DNA of 23,347 nucleotides from G963674505 sp964575975 (lineage in GTDB: Bacteria > Desulfobacterota > Desulfobacteria > Desulfobacterales > SKZT01): assembly GCA_964575975.1 (NCBI GenBank), contig CAZNTU010000081.1, positions 1 through 23,347 on the forward strand. The letters run 5' to 3'. The number at the start of each line of letters is the position of its first letter. Position 1 is the first letter of the stretch. This document shows positions 1-6,570 of this stretch, one piece after another. Made by a program: the position numbers and the translations under genes. Below the pieces are notes generated by a model. The model was not told the DNA's origin and did not search any database. It saw only the letters and a program-made list of their open reading frames with translations.

Positions 1-1
1 G

Positions 2-43
2 GAAGCCGACGATGCCGAAGTGCGCCAGGCCGCGTCCGCCTGA
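2..43 (+). CDS. C-terminal end of an unidentified gene (partial)
   Basis: An open frame enters from the left edge and ends at a TGA at 41-43, giving a C-terminus read as EADDAEVRQAASA. The Ala/Asp/Glu-rich tail is typical of many cytoplasmic proteins, but too little is present to assign a family. That this is a real gene end is inferred from the open frame and from the 114-bp gap with its own ribosome-binding site before the next gene. Confidence 0.45.
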   Translation, partial: EADDAEVRQAASA

Positions 44-157
44 GTCGTTTGCGGAAGAATCCGGCTGAAAACACGATCCGTCGTTATGTCTGGCCGAAGG
101 TAAAAATATTAATAGAGCGAAGGTGAATAGGATTATTCAGTAAAAAAGGAGAATATT

Positions 158-334
158 ATGATTTACGCATATATCTGCAAGGACAAAACCTGCGCCGAAA
201 AGGAAGGCGCCGTATTCCGGCTGGAAATTCCGTCGGAGGCCCTCATGGACGAGAAAAACATAGCCACGATTTTTTGTCGCAAGTGTGGCGCCGAATTGAT
301 GTTCGAGGAACCGCCGAGAAATGAAGAAAAATAA
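158..334 (+). CDS. Small zinc-ribbon protein, 58 aa
   Basis: A 58-codon ORF starts at ATG 158 behind a good ribosome-binding site (AAAGGAG, 6 nt upstream) and stops at TAA 332-334. It carries four cysteines in two pairs, C7-x4-C12 and C40-x2-C43 (in CRKCGAE), the pattern of a small zinc ribbon, with an acidic C-terminus (PPRNEEK). It is soluble with no membrane segment. Its role is unknown; small zinc ribbons often bind nucleic acid or proteins, but nothing here points to a partner. A weak promoter-like pair (TTATGT at 84, TATTAA at 107, 17-bp spacer) precedes it. Confidence rests on the ribosome-binding site and paired cysteines. Confidence 0.72.
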   Translation: MIYAYICKDKTCAEKEGAVFRLEIPSEALMDEKNIATIFCRKCGAELMFEEPPRNEEK

Positions 335-376
335 TAATCCGCTGATGGCAGTACAGTACCACCCGGAAGCCGGTCC

Positions 377-433
377 CGGCCCCCCATGATGTTCGCCGGA
401 CTGATCCCGATGGAAGCCGGGAGCGGGGGGCCG
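377..433. repeat. GC-rich inverted repeat with long loop
   Basis: CGGCCCCCC at 377-385 is perfectly complementary to GGGGGGCCG at 425-433, with a 39-nt loop. It lies 43 bp after the zinc-ribbon gene. No T-run follows on the plus strand, so it is not a standard intrinsic terminator; it could slow transcription or protect the 3' end. Confidence 0.4.
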
Positions 434-521
434 ATACGAATCCGACCGACGAGGACAAGTTTTCGAGTTGACGTCGTCCATGTCGCGATTGTGTCGTAAA
501 ACTCGATGACCAAGTTTTTTT

Positions 522-604
522 GTCATTGCCGAGAAAGCGGGAATTCATGCTCTTCTGCGGACTTCCTGGATTCAGGGTCGCCCCTGCGTTGCTCCCGGAA
601 TGAC
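522..604. repeat. Degenerate palindromic repeat (GTCATT ... AATGAC type)
   Basis: The 83-bp segment begins GTCATTGCCGAGAAAGCGGG and ends CCCGGAATGAC, with internal half-sites AAGCGGGAATTCA and TCCTGGATTC. This is the layout of widespread palindromic elements built on GTCATTCCCGCGAAAGCGGG and CGGGAATGAC. The arms are diverged, so this copy looks old. Such elements are non-coding and are usually interpreted as small non-autonomous mobile repeats. The identification is from pattern memory, not from a search. Confidence 0.5.
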
Positions 605-663
605 GGGCATCCCATGCTGGTCGACATGGAAAACTTGATCGTCGAGTAAAGGGAGAAAAGGGA

Positions 664-1503
664 ATGTTCGAGGAGTTGGAAAAGATCAACGAACGGCCGG
701 AACCGTTCCGGTTTTATACCGCGAGAGAGCTGTGGACCGACGAGCATACTTCGAAGAGGATGCTTTCGTTCCATTTGGACGAATCCATCGACGTTTCTTC
801 GCGAAACTCGGCGTTCATCGACCGGTCGGTGGAATGGATCTCGACGAAGTTCTGCGTGGGCGCGGGATTCAAGATAGCCGATTTCGGCTGCGGTCCCGGA
901 TTGTACGCGGCTCGTTTGGCGAGACGCGGAGCAAAAGTGACGGGCGTCGATTTTTCGGAGAGGTCGATCGTGTACGCGAAGGATGTCGCGGCCAGCGAGC
1001 GGCTGGACATCGAATACGTGAACCTGGATTATCTGGAATATGAAACGGAAGACCGATTCGACCTTGTCCTGATGATCATGTGCGATTTCTGCGCCCTCGG
1101 CCCCGCTCAAAGAAAGAGGATCCTGGAGAAATTCCATAGTATTTTGAAGCCGGGCGGTTCGGTGCTACTCGATGTCTATTCCCTGCCGGCTTTCGAGCAA
1201 AGGCAAGAATCCGCCGTGTACGAACAGAACTTGTTGGACGGGTTTTGGTCGTCGAACAGATATTACGGTTTTTTGAATACGTTCAAATACGACGAAGAGA
1301 AGGTGGTTTTGGACAAGTACACGATCATCGAGCGCGAACGCACGAGGCGGGTGTTCAACTGGCTGCAATATTTCTCGCCCGAAGATCTCGAGAAGGAATT
1401 CGACGGAACGGGCTTTTCGGTCGAGGCGTTTTATTCCGACGTGGCGGGAACCCCGTACGATCCGAATTCGAGCGAGTTCGCGGTGGTCGCCGGCAAGTCT
1501 TGA
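664..1503 (+). CDS. Class I SAM-dependent methyltransferase, 279 aa
   Basis: This is a soluble class I methyltransferase that transfers a methyl group from S-adenosylmethionine to an unknown substrate. Motif I is DFGCGPGLYAARLA (residues 73-86), the glycine-rich SAM-binding loop. The acidic end of strand beta-2 follows in VTGVDFSERSI (residues 92-102), and strand beta-5 with its lead-in is LKPGGSVLLDVY (residues 161-172). The N-terminal 60 residues precede the fold and include RELWTDEHTSKRML. The C-terminal half (from about 195) is a family-specific cap. ATG 664 is chosen because a purine-rich site lies directly upstream and the protein reads continuously from it. The gene stands alone, so the substrate cannot be guessed from neighbours. 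Confidence 0.9.
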   Translation: MFEELEKINERPEPFRFYTARELWTDEHTSKRMLSFHLDESIDVSSRNSAFIDRSVEWISTKFCVGAGFKIADFGCGPGLYAARLARRGAKVTGVDFSERSIVYAKDVAASERLDIEYVNLDYLEYETEDRFDLVLMIMCDFCALGPAQRKRILEKFHSILKPGGSVLLDVYSLPAFEQRQESAVYEQNLLDGFWSSNRYYGFLNTFKYDEEKVVLDKYTIIERERTRRVFNWLQYFSPEDLEKEFDGTGFSVEAFYSDVAGTPYDPNSSEFAVVAGKS

Positions 1504-1928
1504 TCTTCATGAACAGGTCTCCCTTGATCGCGCGTCGTTCCTTCATGGAAACCTTGTTGTATCGCATTGTTGATGTGCAACGCACTTCCCTTCTTTTGTA
1601 CTGATTGGCGGCAAATTTCAACACGCGGAGCGAGGTCGCGAAATCAAGTCGAGACGGAAGTCGCATGTAGGGAATTACCGCATCTTTTTCAATGATATCG
1701 AGTATTTCCATGCGAAGGGTACCTTATTTATTTTCCGTTTTTGAGGCCGCACGTGCTTCACTTTGAAATGTACAATGCGCTATAATTGTGCTAAAAGGCA
1801 AGGTTAAAAAAGGCGCTTACGAAAAAATTGCACGCATATTCCGGTATTGGCGTTAAATACTTTGATGTTAAAGGTTTAATGCATATCGTCAGAGATGCGA
1901 ATAACAGAATGACATGAAAGGGTGAACC
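1504..1928. other. Intergenic region before the response regulator
   Basis: No supported gene lies in these 425 bp. The left part (1504-1720) shows nothing clear; a minus-strand frame starting at 1711 looks protein-like for about 40 residues but then degrades. The right part is AT-richer and holds a promoter candidate at 1757-1786 with a leader of about 135 nt. Confidence 0.55.
1757..1786 (+). promoter_or_regulatory. Candidate sigma-70 promoter for the response regulator gene
   Basis: A perfect TATAAT at 1781-1786 is preceded 18 bp upstream by TTCACT at 1757-1762, a partial match to TTGACA. The site sits about 140 bp before the next start codon in an AT-rich segment. The -10 box is strong and the -35 is weak, which could mean an activator is needed. 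Confidence 0.45.
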
Positions 1929-2591
1929 ATGACTTCCAAAAAAAAGATGGTTATCGCCGAAGACCATCAGCTCCTCAGGGAGGGACTGAAAACAATGATT
2001 TCCGCCTTTGAGAACATCGAAGTCGTCGGAGAGGCGGTCGACGGGTTGGAGGCGATCCGGACGGTTAGAAAACTTCAGCCGGACATTCTGCTTTTGGACC
2101 TTTCCATGCCGCGAATGGACGGATTCTCCGTCATGAAGGACGTAAAATCCCAGTTTCCGGACATTAAAATCCTCGCGCTCACGATCCACGAGGGCGACAA
2201 TTACGTGTTGGACGCGTTCGACGCCGGGGCCGACGGGTACTGCATAAAGGACGCGAGCCGCAAGGAACTCGAGATCGCCATCAACAGCGTTATGCAGGGA
2301 AAAAGGTACGTCAGCCCCGGAATAACCCACAACATTCTGGAAGGCTATATCGAGGGCAGAAAGAAACTGAAGGAAAGGTCTTCCTGGGATACCGTGACCC
2401 AAAGGGAGCGCGAAATATTGAAGCTTATCGCCGAAGGGTATCTCAACAAGGAAATCGCGGAGTTTCTCAACATCAGCGTCAAGACGGTGGAAAAGCATCG
2501 GGCGAACCTGATGAAGAAACTGGATCTTCACAACGTGGCTTCGCTGACCGCCTTCGCGATCGAAAAGGGATTGATCAACCAAGAGGCTTAA
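1929..2591 (+). CDS. NarL/FixJ-family response regulator, 220 aa
   Basis: This is a two-component transcription regulator. Residues 7-122 are a receiver domain with acidic pair E11/D12, phospho-acceptor D57 (in LLLDLSMPRMDG), switch T85 and conserved K107 (in YCIKD). Residues 155-207 are a LuxR-type helix-turn-helix, with TQREREILKLIAEG and the recognition-helix region ISVKTVEKHRANLMKKL. All key residues are present, so it should be phosphorylatable and DNA-binding. ATG 1929 has GAAAGGG 6 nt upstream. There is no histidine kinase next to it, so it is an orphan whose kinase must be encoded elsewhere or which uses the HPt proteins in this window. The DNA target is unknown. Confidence 0.95.
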   Translation: MTSKKKMVIAEDHQLLREGLKTMISAFENIEVVGEAVDGLEAIRTVRKLQPDILLLDLSMPRMDGFSVMKDVKSQFPDIKILALTIHEGDNYVLDAFDAGADGYCIKDASRKELEIAINSVMQGKRYVSPGITHNILEGYIEGRKKLKERSSWDTVTQREREILKLIAEGYLNKEIAEFLNISVKTVEKHRANLMKKLDLHNVASLTAFAIEKGLINQEA

Positions 2592-2668
2592 ACCATCGGC
2601 ATCCACCTGCTCGGAAATCGTTTCCACGATGACGAGCCGATCGGGATTGTAAAATCGTAACTTCAGGG

Positions 2669-2738
2669 GGCCGAACAAGGACGCGCCCCGCCCGTTCCCC
2701 GGCGGCATAGGGGAGAGGCGGAGGCGCCTTGTTCGGCC
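2669..2738. terminator. Long stem-loop between convergent genes (probable bidirectional terminator)
   Basis: GGCCGAACAAGG at 2669-2680 pairs perfectly with CCTTGTTCGGCC at 2727-2738. The inner part continues the stem with CGCC/GGCG, CCGCC/GGCGG and TCCCC/GGGGA, leaving a small loop. On the plus strand it is followed by TTGTTGTTT, a broken T-run. It lies between the response regulator (plus) and the CoA-binding gene (minus), where a shared terminator is expected. Its length and bulges are unusual, so a stable structured RNA is also possible. Confidence 0.65.
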
Positions 2739-2844
2739 TTGTTGTTTCAATGCCGACTTAAGAGGAGACTCAAACACGCTTAACCAGGGATACGATGAGG
2801 ACCTTTTCCGTTACTACGGAAAGACCTCCTGTTTTCGCGAACAA

Positions 2845-3276
2845 TTACAAAAGTTTTTCGTGCTCCTGTTTCATGCAATGGTTCATGACCACGTCTATGC
2901 CTGCTGCGGTCAGCATTTTGGCGGCCTCCTGGTTTTCGATTCCCAACTGCATCCAAAAAACCTTGGGACTGTGGCGGATCGCCTCCTCGGCATGGGGGAC
3001 CACCTGTTCCGGTCTTCGGAAAACGTCCACCACATCCAACGGCTCCTCCAGGCTTTCCGCCAGCTCGTCCAGGCTCTTGTAGGCTTTTCGGCCGAGAATC
3101 TCGCTTTCCTTGGGATGAATCGGAAATATTCGGTAGCCTTTGCTCTGCAGATATTTTCCAACCTCGTGCGATTCCTTTTCGGCGTTGGAACTCAGACCGA
3201 TGATCGCGACGTTTTTCGATGTTTCCAAAATTTTCCTGATTTTTCCCCGCTCGTTGATAATCTCGCCGATTTTCAT
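2845..3276 (-). CDS. CoA-binding domain protein (YccU-like), 143 aa
   Basis: This is a small Rossmann-fold protein of the CoA_binding_2 type, related to the CoA-binding part of succinyl-CoA synthetase. The N-terminal strand and nucleotide-binding loop are KNVAIIGLSSNAEKESHEVG (residues 21-40), followed by GYRIFPIHPKESEILG (47-62), LDVVDVFRRPEQV (80-92), VFWMQLGIENQEA (106-118) and VVMNHCMKQEHEKLL at the end, all hallmarks of the family. Length matches single-domain members. Start 3276 is preferred over the longer upstream frame because AAAGGGGG lies just before it. It is the second gene of a pair with the GYD protein (26-bp gap). The physiological role of the family is poorly known. Confidence 0.93.
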   Translation of the reverse strand: MKIGEIINERGKIRKILETSKNVAIIGLSSNAEKESHEVGKYLQSKGYRIFPIHPKESEILGRKAYKSLDELAESLEEPLDVVDVFRRPEQVVPHAEEAIRHSPKVFWMQLGIENQEAAKMLTAAGIDVVMNHCMKQEHEKLL

Positions 3277-3302
3277 GTGATCCCCCTTTATTGTTTGTGC
3301 AT

Positions 3303-3590
3303 TTACAAAGAATCCAAAAAACGTTTCCAGGGCGTCGCGTGCATCGTCTCCGTCGTACAGGCTCCGTAGCCCCCGATGATCATCGCCGCCTTTTCGACCA
3401 TTGCGGGATCGTCCGCCTCGACCACGTCCACTACGTCGAACCGCCCCATAGTCGCGTAGCTGTCTTTCCAGGTAACTCCGGGGCATTGCTTTTTGATTTC
3501 GTTGGAAACCGTTTCCGCCGTCTTTTTAAGGTCTCCCGGATTTTTGAACGTATCCGACGAAAACTTGCTGAAAATAATGTAAGTACTCAT
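3303..3590 (-). CDS. GYD domain protein, 95 aa
   Basis: This is a short alpha/beta protein of the GYD family, which resembles dimeric ferredoxin-like folds and has no established function. It begins with strand MSTYIIFSKF, has LKKTAETVSNEIKKQCPGV (21-39), the family core MGRFDVVDVVEADDPAMVEK (48-67, where GRFD replaces the family's G-Y-D signature) and the C-terminal TTETMHATPWKRFLDSL. Length is the normal full length. ATG 3590 is chosen over an in-frame upstream start because GGGAGG lies 7 nt before it and matches the domain boundary. It is the first gene of the pair with the CoA-binding protein. Confidence 0.92.
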   Translation of the reverse strand: MSTYIIFSKFSSDTFKNPGDLKKTAETVSNEIKKQCPGVTWKDSYATMGRFDVVDVVEADDPAMVEKAAMIIGGYGACTTETMHATPWKRFLDSL

Positions 3591-3676
3591 ATCATGCCTC
3601 CCTTCGCCGCCGTCGAGCCGCATGGAATCGCCGGCCTATCCGGCGGTGCGTATCGTCTACGACGGTCTGTGTTCCC

Positions 3677-3700
3677 GAGCTGCTTCGCATGCGAAGGCTC
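3677..3700. promoter_or_regulatory. Perfect palindrome flanked by matching arms (operator or hairpin)
   Basis: CTTCGCATGCGAAG at 3683-3696 is a perfect 14-bp palindrome, flanked by GAGC (3677-3680) and GCTC (3697-3700). It lies about 90 bp upstream of the GYD gene in the divergent region shared with glgX. A dimeric repressor site or an RNA hairpin in the GYD leader are both possible. Confidence 0.35.
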
Positions 3701-3793
3701 GAAGTTATCCGTCTGCATGTAACTCAATCGGTCGTTTGGGCGGAACATCCATCCGACCGGACTCTTCCCATGCAGGAACTATAGGTCCAACTA

Positions 3794-3824
3794 ATTATAG
3801 ATGGAAGGCATTCCGGAATTCCAT
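3794..3824 (-). promoter_or_regulatory. Possible minus-strand -10 box with overlapping dyad
   Basis: TATAAT on the minus strand (3794-3799) could be the -10 box for the GYD/CoA-binding pair. No good -35 is found at 17 bp, but that spot is occupied by a dyad, ATGGAA (3801-3806) with TTCCAT (3819-3824), containing the palindrome ATTCCGGAAT (3810-3819). This could be an activator or repressor site. It is pattern-based only. Confidence 0.3.
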
Positions 3825-3876
3825 CGGGTGGAAACCTTATCTTTTCCCAATGCCGATATCCCCAAAATACATCGCA

Positions 3877-3906
3877 TTGACTTAGATCATACGCAATCCA
3901 TAGGAT
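3877..3906 (+). promoter_or_regulatory. Candidate promoter for glgX
   Basis: TTGACT at 3877-3882 is followed after 18 bp by TAGGAT at 3901-3906, about 77 bp before the glgX start. The -35 matches five of six consensus positions and the -10 four of six. The rest of the 3591-3982 gap holds the two dyads listed separately and no gene. Confidence 0.45.
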
Positions 3907-3982
3907 TGAGTGTCTGGTCCGTCTCCTGCTAATGGAATGAAACGAATAGTTAAAGATTTGAACGATTAGAAGGGAGAAGACC

Positions 3983-6082
3983 ATGAAAGTGTGGCCGGGA
4001 CAACCGTATCCGTTGGGGGCCGTCTACGATGGCTCCGGAACCAATTTTTCCTTGTTTTCAGAAATCGCCGAACGAGTCGATCTCTGTCTTTTCGACGAAG
4101 ACGGCAACGAAGAGGCGATCACGTTGCCCGAAACGACCGGCAACTGCTGGCACGGGTATTTCCCGACCGTGGAGCCGGGACAAAAATACGGATTCAGGGT
4201 GCATGGACCATGGGACCCGGCCAACGGCCACAGGTGCAATCCGTCCAAACTGCTGCTCGACCCCTACGCCAAGGCGATCCACGGAGAACTTCGATGGGAC
4301 GAGGCCGTCTTCCCGTACAGTTTCGACAAAGGTCCCGAGATTCCCACAGACACTGACAGCGCTCCGTTCATGCCTCGATGCGTGGTGCATCAGCCCTATT
4401 TCGAATGGGACGGAGACCGCCATCTTCAATTGCCTTGGCACGAAACCGTCATATACGAAACCCATGTGAAAGGATTGACCGCCAGACACCCGGACGTCCC
4501 CCCCGAACGACGAGGCACCTACGCGGGTCTGGGGCACCCGTCGGTGGTCGAATACTTCAAACGGGTCGGGATAACGGCGGTGGAACTGATGCCGATCCAC
4601 TATTTTATCCACGACAAGCACCTGATCGACAAAGGGCTGCGTAACTATTGGGGATACAATACCATCGGCTATTTCGCGCCGCACGACGAATACGCGGCGG
4701 ACAAGCGTCCGGGCGCCGAGGTGGCCGAATTCAAGAAGATGGTCAAGACCCTGCACAGGGCCGGCATTGAAATCATTTTAGACGTCGTCTACAACCATAC
4801 GGCGGAGGGAAACCATTTGGGTCCCATGCTTTCCTTCAAGGGAATCGACAACGCCTATTACTACCGGCTCACCGACGACCCGCGCTACTACATGGATTAT
4901 ACCGGGACGGGAAACAGTTTGAACATGCGCAATCCCCATTCGCTCCAACTCCTCATGGATTCCCTGCGATATTGGGTGCTGGAAATGCACGTGGACGGGT
5001 TCCGGTTCGACCTGGCGTCCACATTGGCCCGCGAGCTGCACGACGTGAACCGCCTGTCCGCCTTTTTCGACCTCATACAGCAAGACCCGGTAATCAGCCA
5101 GGTCAAACTCATCGCGGAGCCTTGGGACGTGGGAGAGGGAGGATACCAAGTGGGGAACTTTCCTCCTGTTTGGAGCGAATGGAACGGCAAATACAGGGAC
5201 TGCGTCCGGGATTTCTGGCGGGGCGAGGACCAGTCGCTTGCGGAATTCGCCACCCGTTTCACCGGAAGCGCCGACCTGTACGAGAACACTTCGCGCCTGC
5301 CTTACGCCAGCATTAATTTCGTCACCGCCCACGACGGATTCACCCTCGACGATCTCGTTTCCTTCAACGGCAAGCACAACGAAGCCAACGGAGAGGACAA
5401 CAACGACGGCGAAAACATGAACCGCTCGTGGAACTGCGGCGCGGAAGGCCCCACCGACGATCCTGCGGTTCTCAGCCTTCGGTCGCGCCAAAAACGAAAT
5501 TTTCTGGCCACCCTGATCCTTTCCCAAGGCGTGCCCATGTTGCTGGGGGGCGACGAGATCGGCCGCACCCAGGACGGTAACAACAACGCCTATTGTCAGG
5601 ACAACGAGATTTCTTGGTACGACTGGGAAAACGCGGAAGAAGACCTCCTGTCCTTTTGCTGCGAACTCGTGAGGTACCGGAGGGAAAGGCCCGCGTTCCG
5701 CCGTCGTCGCTGGTTCCAGGGAAGGCCTATCCATGGAAGCGAGGTAAAGGATATCGCCTGGTTCAATCTGAAAGGACGGCAGATGGCGGAGGAGGACTGG
5801 GGACGAGGATACGTCAAGTCTGTCGGAATATTCCTGAACGGCGCCACCATTCCCAATCCCCATCCTCGTGGAGAACCGGTTACCGACGACAACTATTACA
5901 TTCTCTTCAACGCGCACAACCAGTCTCTGGAATTCACCCTTCCGGACGCCGAGTGGGGCGAACACTGGCTGAAGGAATTCGATACCGTAAACGGCTGGGC
6001 GGTCGACGAGGAACATTGCGGACACGGCGAAGGGATCGAAATCGAAGCTCATTCGCTGGCGGTCCTGCGCCATGGAACCTGA
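3983..6082 (+). CDS. glgX: Glycogen debranching enzyme GlgX (isoamylase-type), 699 aa
   Basis: This cytoplasmic enzyme hydrolyses alpha-1,6 branch points of glycogen limit dextrins. The N-terminal 130 residues are the carbohydrate-binding module typical of isoamylases (GQPYPLGAVYDGSGTNFSLF near the start, FRVHGPWDP at 71-79). The GH13 barrel follows, with all four conserved regions: DVVYNH (267-272), GFRFDLAS with nucleophile D343, AEPWD with acid/base E379, and VTAHDG with H450 and D451. Further GlgX marks are YWGYNTIGYF (222-231) and GGDEIGRTQDGNNNAYCQD (522-540). Length is normal. ATG 3983 has AGAAGGGAGA upstream. No other glycogen gene is next to it, so it is apparently a single-gene unit. 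Confidence 0.97.
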   Translation: MKVWPGQPYPLGAVYDGSGTNFSLFSEIAERVDLCLFDEDGNEEAITLPETTGNCWHGYFPTVEPGQKYGFRVHGPWDPANGHRCNPSKLLLDPYAKAIHGELRWDEAVFPYSFDKGPEIPTDTDSAPFMPRCVVHQPYFEWDGDRHLQLPWHETVIYETHVKGLTARHPDVPPERRGTYAGLGHPSVVEYFKRVGITAVELMPIHYFIHDKHLIDKGLRNYWGYNTIGYFAPHDEYAADKRPGAEVAEFKKMVKTLHRAGIEIILDVVYNHTAEGNHLGPMLSFKGIDNAYYYRLTDDPRYYMDYTGTGNSLNMRNPHSLQLLMDSLRYWVLEMHVDGFRFDLASTLARELHDVNRLSAFFDLIQQDPVISQVKLIAEPWDVGEGGYQVGNFPPVWSEWNGKYRDCVRDFWRGEDQSLAEFATRFTGSADLYENTSRLPYASINFVTAHDGFTLDDLVSFNGKHNEANGEDNNDGENMNRSWNCGAEGPTDDPAVLSLRSRQKRNFLATLILSQGVPMLLGGDEIGRTQDGNNNAYCQDNEISWYDWENAEEDLLSFCCELVRYRRERPAFRRRRWFQGRPIHGSEVKDIAWFNLKGRQMAEEDWGRGYVKSVGIFLNGATIPNPHPRGEPVTDDNYYILFNAHNQSLEFTLPDAEWGEHWLKEFDTVNGWAVDEEHCGHGEGIEIEAHSLAVLRHGT

Positions 6083-6224
6083 GCCCGGCGGGCAAACGAA
6101 AAAAAAAGGTGGGTGGGGGCTTGGATTTACCGGACCGCCGCAACTACACTTTCCAAGGCCGCAATACAAGCCTTTCGATCGCGAAAACTTTTCGAGCGCC
6201 AAAGGTAACCAGAGCTTCCAGCTG

Positions 6225-6246
6225 GGGCGATGAAAATGTCGATTTT
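6225..6246. repeat. Dispersed 22-bp repeat, copy A
   Basis: GGGCGATGAAAATGTCGATT plus two more T is identical to 14873-14894, 8.6 kb away. Similarity weakens but continues for about 20 bp downstream (pattern CG-C----GAAA-TT--C). The core GAAAAT-GTCG-ATTTTC can form a 6-bp hairpin. A 22-bp exact match in 23 kb is not expected by chance. Confidence 0.6.
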
Positions 6247-6288
6247 CCGGCACTGAAACTTCCTCCCGGTTTTGTTCCTAGAAGGCGG

Positions 6289-6319
6289 CGCCACCGGACA
6301 TCGGCTCGACCCGGTGGCG
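6289..6319. other. Stem-loop in the glgX-yejA gap
   Basis: CGCCACCGG at 6289-6297 pairs perfectly with CCGGTGGCG at 6311-6319 across a 13-nt loop. It lacks a T-run on either strand, so it is a weak candidate for a rho-independent terminator of glgX; it might instead be a 3'-end protecting hairpin. Confidence 0.4.
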
Positions 6320-6465
6320 AAAGGAAGAAAACCGATCCGTCAACCCATTCGACCCCTTCGCCGCGCGACTCTGCCTTGGGACGATGAAATGGAAGACCGT
6401 AAAATTTGAACGGATTTCCGATCAAACGCGCTGGACGGAGGGACCAACTCCCGAAAATCCTTTTC

Positions 6466-6494
6466 TTGCGCAAACCGCCTGCTCCTTGTATATG
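6466..6494 (+). promoter_or_regulatory. Candidate promoter for the yejABEF operon
   Basis: TTGCGC at 6466-6471 and TATATG at 6489-6494 are separated by 17 bp, about 75 bp before the preferred yejA start. Both boxes are partial consensus matches at ideal spacing. Confidence 0.4.
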
Positions 6495-6570
6495 GGATTT
6501 TTGTTCCTATTTTGCATAAAACATCGAAACTATGGAATTTGCGGAGAACGACAGGCGCGAGTACAAAGCA

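Larger units (their letters stand above)
335..663. other. Intergenic stretch with hairpin and degenerate repeat
   Basis: I see no convincing gene here. The stretch holds a GC-rich inverted repeat (377-433) and a degenerate palindromic repeat (522-604), each listed separately, followed by the leader of the methyltransferase gene with a purine-rich AGGGAGAAAAGGGA just before its ATG. Confidence 0.6.
6083..6570. other. Long intergenic region between glgX and the yej operon
   Basis: This 488-bp gap has no supported gene. It contains a run of nine A residues (6098 on), one copy of a 22-bp dispersed repeat (6225-6246), a stem-loop (6289-6319) and a promoter candidate (6466-6494). No clear intrinsic terminator with a T-run follows glgX. 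An in-frame ATG at 6532 would extend YejA by 13 residues. Confidence 0.6.

Noticed and set aside
1355..1711. Minus-strand ORF of 118 aa starting near 1711, protein-like for the first 40 residues
   Set aside because: It overlaps the methyltransferase by about 150 bp, turns into Arg/Pro-rich shadow sequence, has no clear ribosome-binding site and no recognisable motif.
4778..6253. 491-aa minus-strand ORF opposite glgX
   Set aside because: It is antisense to a clear GH13 enzyme and rich in Val, Arg and Gly with no motif; a shadow of high-GC coding.
6144..6473. Minus-strand ORF of 109 aa in the glgX-yejA gap
   Set aside because: It contains the dispersed repeat and a stem-loop and has no recognisable domain; it is better explained as non-coding.
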